DNA of 58,493 nucleotides from Bacteroidaceae bacterium (GTDB taxonomy: Bacteria; Bacteroidota; Bacteroidia; Bacteroidales; Barnesiellaceae_A). The stretch is from positions 1 to 58,493 of the forward strand of contig JAFXIZ010000062.1 of assembly GCA_017532725.1 (NCBI GenBank). Reading direction: 5' to 3'. Below are positions 1 to 8,332 of the stretch, in pieces. Position 1 is the stretch's first letter. Each line of letters starts with the position of its first letter. Both the position numbers and the translations under genes were made by a program. Under the pieces are notes generated by a model that worked only from the letters and a program-made list of their open reading frames with translations, was not told the DNA's origin and did no database searches.

Positions 1-3000
1 ATTATGATGATGCTATAGGATTGAGTGGTAATGAGTTACAACAGGCTCTTGCAACCATAATAAACCACACCGACCCCGGATATTCATCATTATGGACTAT
101 ATACCAATCGACCGACTTGCGTGATGATGGTAAGATATGGGATATGTATTCTGCCACATCCAACTTTACCTACGGTAGTGACCAATGTGGCACATATAGT
201 GGTGAAGGCGATTGTTATAATCGCGAGCACTCTATACCCAAGAGTTGGGTGAAGGGCAGTGAATATTCCGATGCTCATATCGTTGTACCTACCGACGGAT
301 ATATCAATGGTCGTCGTGGCAATTATCCCTTCGGTGAGGTGGGCTCTACAACGTACGTTTCTGCCAACAGTTTCTCGAAGGTGGGTACTTGTACTACCTC
401 GGGTTATTCGGGTACGGTCTTTGAGCCTAATGATGAATACAAGGGCGACTTTGCCCGTATATACTTCTATGCTGCAACACGCTATTGCAATGCGATAAGC
501 AGTTGGGATAATGGCGAGAATATATTTACGACATCATTCCCACATCTCACAAGTTGGCACAAAGCGATGATGTTGCGTTGGCATCAACTCGATCCTGTCA
601 GTCAAAAGGAGATAGATCGCAACGATGCCGTATATGCATCGAAACAAAAGAACAGAAACCCCTTTGTTGACCATCCCGAGTTGGTGGATCTTATCTTTGG
701 CGATAAGACAACCACTGCTTTTGACCCCGATGGAGGAGTGTCGGCAACGCCTTACATAACTACGCCTGTGTCGGGAACAACCTTGACAATGAGCAGTGTG
801 CAGGTGGGTTCGTATGCAACCAAGAGCGTTGCTGTAAAGGGAGGTGACCTGACGGGCAATATATCGCTCGGCGTAACAGGAACAAATAGCAATTATTTTT
901 CACTATCGGCATCAAGCCTCACGGCATCGAGCGTGGAAGCCGGTGTCGATGTTACCATAACATATACCCCTACAGCCGCAGGCACGCATACGGCTACGCT
1001 TGTTATCAGTGGTGGTGGACTTTCATCATCGGTTGAAGTAAATCTGTCGGCAACAGCAACGGCATCGGATGTGTCGGGCGAGTTTGTTGCGCTTGCTGCA
1101 ACAGCCGTCGGCCGAACATCGTTTGTAGCCAATTGGACCGAGCATCCCGATGCAACAGCCTATCAACTATCGGTATGGGAGCAATGTGGTGTTGCTGCTA
1201 CTCCCACAACTTTGTTTGATGCTGCGTTCCCCGGCTCGGTTGCTTCGGGTTGGACATCGGAAACGGGCGGTTTTGTTGGAACAGGTAGTAATGGTATTGC
1301 CAATACGGCCATCCGATTGGCGTCAGGTAGTAAATTCGGAGCCGTTACCTCGCCGACGGTCGATTTGAGTGAAGGTGGAGAATTGACTGTGCGATGCAAA
1401 CGCTATAGTAATGATGCAGCAGTCCTTTATATTCTTGTAGATGGTGAGGAGGTAGCCTCAATCGATTGCAGCAGCAGTAGCAGTGAGGTGACACAAACAG
1501 TTACCTTGAGTCCTGCAACCTCGGCTTCTAATATTACTCTTAAAGCATTGTCGGGCAAGCGTGTATATCTATATTCTGCCACACTTACTACGGCATCGTC
1601 GGGTGAGTGTTGGGATTTGCTCGATGAGTATCCTGCTAATGTAGGTAATGTAATGTCATATACCGTATCATCGTTGTCGCAACTTACCACTTATCGTTAT
1701 CAGGTAGTAGCATTATCAGGTGCATCGGAGTTGGCAGTGTCCGATTATATTACTGTTACTACGGTCGATGAATTGTCACTTACTGCGCCTGTTAACGGCT
1801 CGGTAATAAACTTTGGCTCGCTATCGTTGGCCGATGGCAACGTTGTAACGACAATAAGTATAGATGTGAGTGGTACTAATATCACGTCCGATGTTGTTGT
1901 GACAATGAGTGGTAGTAATTATTTTGCTGTATCGCAGAATGTTATACCTGCTGCCGATGTTGTGGCAGGAACTACTGTCGAGGTAACATATTCGCCATTG
2001 CTCGCAGGTGAGCATACGGCAACTGTTGTTTTTTCGAACGATGAGATTTCGGCAGTGAATGTAACCCTTACAGGTAGTGCGTATGAAGATTTTAAGGCAT
2101 TGGAAGAGAGTGAGTTGACAAATGCTTCGTTTGTGGCCAATTGGACTCGCCATTCGCAAGCGATTGGTTATGAACTCGCTGTATGGAAAAATGTGGTAGA
2201 AGAATCGGTACAGACCGATATATTTAACGTATCGTTTGCCGACGGTGTGCCTTCGGGTTGGAGTACGAGTGGATATACCAATGTCGAAAATGGCTCTATT
2301 CGTATGGCTTCGGGTAATAATGAGGGTGCTGTGAAGTCGCCTGCTGTTGACTTGAGCAAGGGTGGCGAACTTACCGTTGAGTGCGCCCCCTACAAGACTA
2401 CCGACAATTCTATACTTTACATTCTTGTGGATGGTGTAGAAGTGGCTCAAGTAGATTGTTCCGATAGTGAGGTTACTCAAACCGTTGCACTTGCTCCTGC
2501 AACATCGACATCGACCATTACATTTAGGGCAGCCAAGAGCAGTCGCGTATATTTTAAGTCGGCAACACTCTCAGTAGGAACTACGAAAGAGTCGTGGGAA
2601 ATGCTTGATGGCTATCCTCTCAATGTAGGTGATGTAACTTCGTATAAGGTCGAAAATCTTGAGATAACAACCGGCTATCGCTATCAAGTGACAGCAATAG
2701 ATTCTGCCGATGAGGCGATAGCAACCTCCGATTATATTGAGTTGGTAACGTATGAGTTACCTACATCGGTTAAGCCGGTAGATACGCCTGATTTCTATGT
2801 GTATGGTTATAACAGAGCCATTTACATTGATGATGCACCGACCCTTTCGCGAGTTAATGTCTATTCGCTCGATGGTACATTGTGCGCAAGCCGTACAGTA
2901 CACTCGGTGCGCGAGGTGATGACAATGCACAACTGTGGAATATATATAGTACAAATAGTAACCAATCAAGGCAGTTATACCCAACGTGTGGCTGTGCTGT

Positions 3001-3002
3001 AA
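1..3002 (+). CDS. Secreted endonuclease I family protein, paralogue 1 (5' end outside window)
   Basis: The reading frame is open from base 3, and its first residues (YDDAIG) match residues 28-33 of the next gene, so the true start and signal peptide lie upstream. The TTG at 21 is an internal codon. The first ~230 residues are an endonuclease I (EndA/Vvn-type) domain: CYNREHSIPKSW holds the probable catalytic His, and DAH..VP.D...N.R...PFGE is the second conserved block. Family members are metal-dependent nucleases of low sequence specificity; an extracellular role in DNA or RNA breakdown is inferred. Next come two copies of a module made of an Ig-like domain, a fibronectin III-like domain (FVANWT..) and a jelly-roll-like stretch (ILVDGEEVA, ILVDGVEVA). 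The last ~80 residues resemble a type IX secretion sorting tail (VNVYSLDGTL...GIYIVQ). Gene 2 follows closely, so the genes are probably co-transcribed. Confidence 0.88.
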   Translation, partial: YDDAIGLSGNELQQALATIINHTDPGYSSLWTIYQSTDLRDDGKIWDMYSATSNFTYGSDQCGTYSGEGDCYNREHSIPKSWVKGSEYSDAHIVVPTDGYINGRRGNYPFGEVGSTTYVSANSFSKVGTCTTSGYSGTVFEPNDEYKGDFARIYFYAATRYCNAISSWDNGENIFTTSFPHLTSWHKAMMLRWHQLDPVSQKEIDRNDAVYASKQKNRNPFVDHPELVDLIFGDKTTTAFDPDGGVSATPYITTPVSGTTLTMSSVQVGSYATKSVAVKGGDLTGNISLGVTGTNSNYFSLSASSLTASSVEAGVDVTITYTPTAAGTHTATLVISGGGLSSSVEVNLSATATASDVSGEFVALAATAVGRTSFVANWTEHPDATAYQLSVWEQCGVAATPTTLFDAAFPGSVASGWTSETGGFVGTGSNGIANTAIRLASGSKFGAVTSPTVDLSEGGELTVRCKRYSNDAAVLYILVDGEEVASIDCSSSSSEVTQTVTLSPATSASNITLKALSGKRVYLYSATLTTASSGECWDLLDEYPANVGNVMSYTVSSLSQLTTYRYQVVALSGASELAVSDYITVTTVDELSLTAPVNGSVINFGSLSLADGNVVTTISIDVSGTNITSDVVVTMSGSNYFAVSQNVIPAADVVAGTTVEVTYSPLLAGEHTATVVFSNDEISAVNVTLTGSAYEDFKALEESELTNASFVANWTRHSQAIGYELAVWKNVVEESVQTDIFNVSFADGVPSGWSTSGYTNVENGSIRMASGNNEGAVKSPAVDLSKGGELTVECAPYKTTDNSILYILVDGVEVAQVDCSDSEVTQTVALAPATSTSTITFRAAKSSRVYFKSATLSVGTTKESWEMLDGYPLNVGDVTSYKVENLEITTGYRYQVTAIDSADEAIATSDYIELVTYELPTSVKPVDTPDFYVYGYNRAIYIDDAPTLSRVNVYSLDGTLCASRTVHSVREVMTMHNCGIYIVQIVTNQGSYTQRVAVL

Positions 3003-3027
3003 AACAATGATAATAAATAAAATAGAT

Positions 3028-5070
3028 ATGAGTATGAGCAAAAAGTTTATTTTGACTTTGGCTGTAAGTATGACATTTTCATTACAAGCAGCACCCCCCG
3101 AAGGCTATTATGACGATGCGATAGGCAAAAGTGGCAGTTCATTGCAATCGACCTTGGCCGATATTATAGACCATAGCGACCCGGGCTATGACAGCCTGTG
3201 GGATATATATAAAACAACCGACCGTCGTGCCGATGGCAAGGTGTGGGATATGTATTCCAATACTTCAAACTTTACCTTTGGCAGCGACCAATGTGGTAAC
3301 TACAGTGGCGAGGGCGATTGTTATAACCGAGAACACTCGATACCCAAGAGTTGGCGTGGTGGCTCGAAATATTCCGATGCTTTTATGGTTGTACCCACCG
3401 ATGGTTATGTAAACAATCGTCGTAGCAGTTATCCCTTTGGAGAGGTTGGCTCATCGAGTTATGTGTCGGATAATAGTTTCTCGAAAGTAGGTACTTGCAA
3501 GACTTCGGGTTATTCGGGTACTGTTTTTGAGCCTAATGATGAGTACAAAGGCGACTTTGCACGTATATATTTCTATGCTGCAACACGTTACTATTCGGAG
3601 TGTGGCAGTTGGGGTGGCGATGGCTTCAGTGGCTCATTCCCACACCTCGACGAGTGGACTCGTGTTATGATGTTGCGTTGGCATCAACTCGATCCTGTAA
3701 GTCAGAAAGAGATAGATCGTAATGATGCCGTGTATGAATCTCGCCAAGGCAATCGCAATCCCTTTGTCGATTATCCCGAGTTGGTCGATTTGATTTTTGG
3801 CTCGCAAACCTCAACCCCCTTTACTCCCGGTAATGTTACCCCTTCGGCTTATCTCGATACTCCCACCGAAGGTGTCGAAGTTAATTTGGGTACTGTGTCG
3901 TTCGCTACCGAGAGCCCTGTTGCTTCATCATCGCTCTATATCAAGGGTAGCAACATAACCGAGTCGCTTACACTCTCGATATCAGGTTCTTCCTATTTTA
4001 CAGTGTCGCAATCTACGTTATCGGCAAGTGATGCCAACCAAGGTGTGAATGTAACAATTACTTACGCTCCTGCCAAAAGTGGCAACCATACAGCGACCCT
4101 TACAATTGCCGGTGGAATACGCAATGCTGTGAATGTATCGCTTGTGGGCAATGCTGTGGAGGGTTTTGCAGCAACAGAGGCCACCGATATAACCGATTCT
4201 TCGTTCCAAGCCAATTGGGTAAAACATACACAGGCCACTGACTATGAATTGTCGGTGTGGAGAACAGTGGCAGGTGAGGGTGTAGAAACTACGTTGTTTG
4301 ACGTGAACTTTGCCGATGGCGTACCATCGGGCTGGTCGAAAGTTGGATTTACCAATGTTGAGAACAGTTCGCTCCGATTGGCATCGGGCAGTAACGATGG
4401 AACAGTGGTAACCCCCGGTCTTGACTTGAGTTCTTCTTCACACCTTACGGTTACTTGTGCGCCTTACAAAACATCCGATAATTCGGTGTTGTATATACTT
4501 GTGGATGGTGTTGAGGTGGCTCAAATCGATTGTGCTTCGGGCGAAGTGACTGAAACCGTAAACCTTGAGCCGGCTACCGAGGTGTCGAGTATATCGCTGA
4601 AAGCCGTCAAGTCGCATCGTGTATTCCTGAAATCGGCTAAACTGACAGTGGGTGGAGGCATCGCAAAAGAGATGTTGGATGGCTATCCTCGCAGAGTAGG
4701 GGATGTAACTTCTTACAAGGTACAAGGTACAACAGAGTTGACCGATTATAGTTATAGTGTTACGGCTTATAACGGTGCAACCAAACTTGCCGAGTCGAAT
4801 GTTATCACGTTTAAAACAGGTTCTTCAGACGTAAAATCGCTTTACAACGATCTGCCCGGCGTATATGTGTATGCCTATAACGGTGCGATATATGTCGATG
4901 ATGCTCCCTGCAATACTCGTGTCAATTGCTATTCGCTCGACGGTACATTGGTATCGACCCGTACGTTGCACGCAACGCGTGAGGTGATGACTATCAATCG
5001 TACAGGTATTTATCTTGTGCAACTTATTACCGAGCAAGGTTGCTTTACCAAGCGTGTGGCTGTATATTGA
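3028..5070 (+). CDS. Secreted endonuclease I family protein, paralogue 2
   Basis: This 680-residue protein begins at the ATG at 3028, which gives a clean signal peptide (MSMSKKFILTLAVSMTFSLQA). A longer GTG start at 2986 would overlap the previous gene and spoil the signal, so I rejected it. The endonuclease I domain spans about residues 25-260, with REHSIPKSW around H103 and a downstream D..MVVPTDGY.NNRR block. It is very close to paralogue 1 but has only one Ig/FnIII/jelly-roll module where paralogue 1 has two, so module number has changed since duplication. The C-terminal ~75 residues (VYVYAYNGAIYVDDAP...GIYLVQ) are nearly the same sorting-like tail. The gap from the first gene is 25 bp and I see no promoter in it. 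Likely role: exported nuclease for scavenging nucleic acid (inferred). Confidence 0.9.
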   Translation: MSMSKKFILTLAVSMTFSLQAAPPEGYYDDAIGKSGSSLQSTLADIIDHSDPGYDSLWDIYKTTDRRADGKVWDMYSNTSNFTFGSDQCGNYSGEGDCYNREHSIPKSWRGGSKYSDAFMVVPTDGYVNNRRSSYPFGEVGSSSYVSDNSFSKVGTCKTSGYSGTVFEPNDEYKGDFARIYFYAATRYYSECGSWGGDGFSGSFPHLDEWTRVMMLRWHQLDPVSQKEIDRNDAVYESRQGNRNPFVDYPELVDLIFGSQTSTPFTPGNVTPSAYLDTPTEGVEVNLGTVSFATESPVASSSLYIKGSNITESLTLSISGSSYFTVSQSTLSASDANQGVNVTITYAPAKSGNHTATLTIAGGIRNAVNVSLVGNAVEGFAATEATDITDSSFQANWVKHTQATDYELSVWRTVAGEGVETTLFDVNFADGVPSGWSKVGFTNVENSSLRLASGSNDGTVVTPGLDLSSSSHLTVTCAPYKTSDNSVLYILVDGVEVAQIDCASGEVTETVNLEPATEVSSISLKAVKSHRVFLKSAKLTVGGGIAKEMLDGYPRRVGDVTSYKVQGTTELTDYSYSVTAYNGATKLAESNVITFKTGSSDVKSLYNDLPGVYVYAYNGAIYVDDAPCNTRVNCYSLDGTLVSTRTLHATREVMTINRTGIYLVQLITEQGCFTKRVAVY

Positions 5071-5108
5071 TATTGTTAATGAATGCACAACGGTTATATA
5101 TGTGTGAT

Positions 5109-7952
5109 ATGAAAAGAATATTTCTGACGCTTGGCATCTTATCTTGTTCTTTGTTTGCGTTAGTAAAAGCCGATATTCCGGCCGGTTACTATTCAACAGC
5201 CGATGGTAAGAAAGATGCCAAACTAAAGTCGGCAATGAGCGAAATTATATCTCCACACACTCGCATCGATTATGGTGCAAAGGGTACTTGGAGCGTGTTT
5301 CGCACAAGCGATGTGCGCGAGGATGGTACCATTTGGGATATGTACTCCGATGTGGTGCGTTATTTCCCCGAGAGTGGCTCGCATCCCGATATGCACATAG
5401 AGCACAGTGTGCCCAAAAGTTGGTGGGGCGAGCAATCGACCTTTGTATATGAAGCATCGTTCGATATTCATCACCTTGTGCCGTCGGATGCCTCGGCCAA
5501 TATGTCAAAGAGCAATAATATCTTGGGTGAAGTTACCACAACATCGTTTGACAACGGTGTGTCGAAGGTGGGCAGTATAATGATTGGTGATAAGAAACTG
5601 TCGGCCTTTGAGCCTGCCGATGAGTATAAGGGCGACTTTGCTCGTATGTATATGTATGTGATAACTTGTTATCAGGATTATACTTGGATGTCGGACGGTG
5701 TGTATATGTTCAACAGCGAGGCATATCCCACGCTCAATGCGTATGCAAGCGATTTGCTTATGCGTTGGCATCGCAATGACCCTGTAAGCCAAAAGGAGAT
5801 TGACCGTAATGAGGCTGTCTATGCAGCACAGTCCAATCGTAATCCCTTCATCGATTATCCCCTCTTGGCCGAATATTTGTGGGGCGACAGTATAGGTCGT
5901 ACATTCTCAACCGACCTATCCGACTCCCCTTATCTTATTACCCCAACCTCATCGGCTAAAGTTGATATGGGTACGGTTATGACGGGTGCTACACTCGATT
6001 ACGACCTCGCAATAGAGGGTCGCAACATATCGGCGCCGTTACAACTTTCGTGGAGAAAGGATGTAGGCATTAAGTTGTCGGACAATACATTAAGTGCCGA
6101 TAATGTGAATGGTGGTACATCTGTTACACTCAGTTATACCAACAGTGCGCTTACCGATGTGTTGCGCGATACGCTTATTATATCGGGAGGAGGGTTGATG
6201 AAAAATCAACTCCTGCCCATTGAGTTGCGTGGTACTGACTCATTCATACCTCTATCGCCCATCGATGTAACATCGACAAGTGCAACGTTGCGTTGGGTGG
6301 CAATGCCCGATGCCCAATCGTATAGTGTCGAGTTGTATGAAGGAGCAAGCGAGGCTACCGACCTTTTTGTGTCGGCGTATGTCGAGGGTAGCAGTTACAA
6401 CAAGGCGATAGCATTATATAACGGAACATCGCATAGTATCCGGTTGTCTGACTATGCATTAGGTCGTCAGCACAATGGCGCCGGCGAATGGGTCGATTAC
6501 TACAAATTACCCAATAAAACACTTGCCTCGGGCGATACCTATATACTCGTTAACAGCCAATGCAGCAATGATGAATTGCGCGCGTATGCCGATTATTTTG
6601 TGCCGGCTGGCGAAAACTCGCCCCTCAATTTCAACGGTAATGATGCTGTGGCTCTCTATCACAACAATATACTCATCGATGTGGTGGGCGAGGTAAATGT
6701 AATAGACAATTGGGGTAAGGATGTAACGTTGTATCGTTCGTACGCTACGTTGGGCCCCTCTACAACCTTTAAGGCCACGCAATGGACACAAGCAGCAACC
6801 GACGATTTTGCATCGTTGCGCAGTCATAAGATGACTTCCACCACCGATAATGCCACCTTGTTACAAAGCATTGAAACCACCGGAACAACAGCCTATGTAA
6901 ACGGTCTGCAACCCTCTACGGTATATCTGTATAAAGTTGTGGCAAAGGTTGGTAATACCCATCAAGAGGCGCTGTATGCTTGTGTATTTACGACACTCGA
7001 CTTGTCAGCCCCCTCCGATATAAATGTTGATAATATTTACGATGTCGCATTCCGTTTGAGTTGGGATGCTGTCGAAGGGGTTGATGGATATGAGGTCGAT
7101 TGTTTTACACTTGTAGGCAGTGGCTCGGTTACACAAACCGAAGGTTTCGATAATGTAGGCTCCAAAGGTACTCCCTTGCCCGATGGGTGGAGTGGAACAG
7201 CCTCGGGTAACTATACCTCGGCAGCAAGTTCGGGCACAACACCTCCCTCGGTGGCGTTGAAATCGACAGGAGAGTATATACAGACTCCCACATACCCGTA
7301 TCCCATAACCGAGTTGTCATTTATGTATCGTTTTGCATCGGCGGCAACAGGCTCTTCGCTCAAAGTAAGTTGCCTCAAAGGCGATGAATGGCATTTGTTG
7401 GAGCAAATCGAGTTTGTCAATACAACCAAGGCTACATTTAATTGCACGTTCGAACGTGACGAAAATGTGCGAGCCTTCCGTTGGGAGTATGACAAAGTCA
7501 GTGGCAATATGGCTATTGATGATGTAACCGTAACATACGGAGGATTGGATACACTATATGTTGCCCGAGAGCAATATGAGAGCCACCCCAACGCTACTAT
7601 TGACAACTTAAAACCCTTGACAACCTATTACTATCGCGTACGCTCGACGTTGAAGGATAGCCACTCGGCGTGGTCGAATATCGGATGCGTGACAACTTCC
7701 GAATACACCCATCTGACCGATACGCAACCGGCACAAGATATTACCATTGTACAAAATTGTGATGGCGTGAGATTGTTGGGCGTGCCACATTCATCGGTAG
7801 TGATGTTGTATGATATACAAGGTCGATTGTATCATAGTGAGCAAGCCACATCGACCTCGGTGTACTTGCCCATAGAGCAACAAGGCATATATATTATAAA
7901 AGTAGTTAATGAGGAAAAATCTTCGGTAATTAAAATTGTTTTTTCAATGTAG
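5109..7952 (+). CDS. Secreted endonuclease I with lamin-tail-like domain, paralogue 3
   Basis: The protein has 947 residues. The ATG at 5109 starts a good signal peptide (MKRIFLTLGILSCSLFALVKA); the upstream in-frame TTG at 5040 overlaps the previous gene. The nuclease domain is more divergent than in the first two genes (IEHSVPKSWWG near H99; DIHHLVPSDASANMSKSNN). An Ig-like domain follows, then at about residues 430-570 a lamin-tail (LTD)-like domain: VSAYVEGSSYNKAIALYNG, GDTYILVNSQ and NFNGNDAVALYH are typical of bacterial LTDs, which often accompany secreted nucleases. After that come fibronectin III-like segments around a jelly-roll-like region (GFDNVGSKGTPLPDGW) and a sorting-like tail (VMLYDIQGRLYH...GIYIIKVV). 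The gap after gene 2 is 38 bp. Its different domain set argues for older divergence or a different origin than the first pair. Confidence 0.88.
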   Translation: MKRIFLTLGILSCSLFALVKADIPAGYYSTADGKKDAKLKSAMSEIISPHTRIDYGAKGTWSVFRTSDVREDGTIWDMYSDVVRYFPESGSHPDMHIEHSVPKSWWGEQSTFVYEASFDIHHLVPSDASANMSKSNNILGEVTTTSFDNGVSKVGSIMIGDKKLSAFEPADEYKGDFARMYMYVITCYQDYTWMSDGVYMFNSEAYPTLNAYASDLLMRWHRNDPVSQKEIDRNEAVYAAQSNRNPFIDYPLLAEYLWGDSIGRTFSTDLSDSPYLITPTSSAKVDMGTVMTGATLDYDLAIEGRNISAPLQLSWRKDVGIKLSDNTLSADNVNGGTSVTLSYTNSALTDVLRDTLIISGGGLMKNQLLPIELRGTDSFIPLSPIDVTSTSATLRWVAMPDAQSYSVELYEGASEATDLFVSAYVEGSSYNKAIALYNGTSHSIRLSDYALGRQHNGAGEWVDYYKLPNKTLASGDTYILVNSQCSNDELRAYADYFVPAGENSPLNFNGNDAVALYHNNILIDVVGEVNVIDNWGKDVTLYRSYATLGPSTTFKATQWTQAATDDFASLRSHKMTSTTDNATLLQSIETTGTTAYVNGLQPSTVYLYKVVAKVGNTHQEALYACVFTTLDLSAPSDINVDNIYDVAFRLSWDAVEGVDGYEVDCFTLVGSGSVTQTEGFDNVGSKGTPLPDGWSGTASGNYTSAASSGTTPPSVALKSTGEYIQTPTYPYPITELSFMYRFASAATGSSLKVSCLKGDEWHLLEQIEFVNTTKATFNCTFERDENVRAFRWEYDKVSGNMAIDDVTVTYGGLDTLYVAREQYESHPNATIDNLKPLTTYYYRVRSTLKDSHSAWSNIGCVTTSEYTHLTDTQPAQDITIVQNCDGVRLLGVPHSSVVMLYDIQGRLYHSEQATSTSVYLPIEQQGIYIIKVVNEEKSSVIKIVFSM

Positions 7953-7966
7953 AGTTTTTATATTTG
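7936..7966 (+). promoter_or_regulatory. Bacteroidetes-type promoter for rubredoxin
   Basis: TTG (7936-7938), a 20-bp spacer and TATATTTG (7959-7966) match the -33/-7 consensus of the primary sigma factor. The -33 box lies inside the last codons of the upstream nuclease gene. The start point would fall near 7970, about 27 nt before the rubredoxin ATG. Confidence 0.6.
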
Positions 7967-7996
7967 CGAAAGTATTAACTATTAAAATTACGAATT

Positions 7997-8161
7997 ATGA
8001 AAAAATATGTATGTGATGTATGTGGTTGGGTATATGACCCGGCAGTAGGTGATCCCGACAGTGGTATAGCACCCGGAACAGCCTTTGAAGATATCCCCGA
8101 TGATTGGGTATGCCCCTTGTGTGGTGTAGGAAAAGATGATTTCTCGCTTGTAGAGGAATAA
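7997..8161 (+). CDS. Rubredoxin
   Basis: This 54-residue ORF (starts [15 protein letters not shown], ends DDFSLVEE) is a complete rubredoxin. The two CxxCG knuckles (CDVCG at residues 6-10 and CPLCG at 39-43) supply the four cysteines that bind one iron, and the conserved WVYDP and DDWVCP segments are present. Rubredoxins are cytoplasmic one-electron carriers, in anaerobes often feeding oxygen or peroxide reductases. No partner reductase is adjacent. It has its own promoter upstream and a strong terminator at 8181-8226, so it is probably a single-gene transcript. The length is normal for the family. Confidence 0.97.
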   Translation: MKKYVCDVCGWVYDPAVGDPDSGIAPGTAFEDIPDDWVCPLCGVGKDDFSLVEE

Positions 8162-8180
8162 GAATATCTATACACGATAT

Positions 8181-8226
8181 AAACCGATATGACGACAGAA
8201 TGTGTCGTTGTATCGGTTTTTTTATT
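8181..8226 (+). terminator. Rho-independent terminator after rubredoxin
   Basis: AAACCGATA pairs with TATCGGTTT, and the inner GACGACA pairs loosely with TGTCGT. A run of seven T follows. Confidence 0.85.
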
Positions 8227-8266
8227 TAAAATTAAAACCAATCGGGTGGGTGTGCTAAATTTTTTT

Positions 8267-8274
8267 TATCTTTG
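8267..8274 (+). promoter_or_regulatory. -7 promoter element for the 8.3-kb gene pair
   Basis: TATCTTTG is a perfect TAnnTTTG box 58 bp before the ATG at 8333. No clear TTG lies at the -33 distance; the upstream bases are a T-rich run. Confidence 0.5.
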
Positions 8275-8332
8275 TCATTGCATAATAGTCTCTTGTAAAG
8301 GGCAAAACAGAAAATTATAAATAGATAATATA

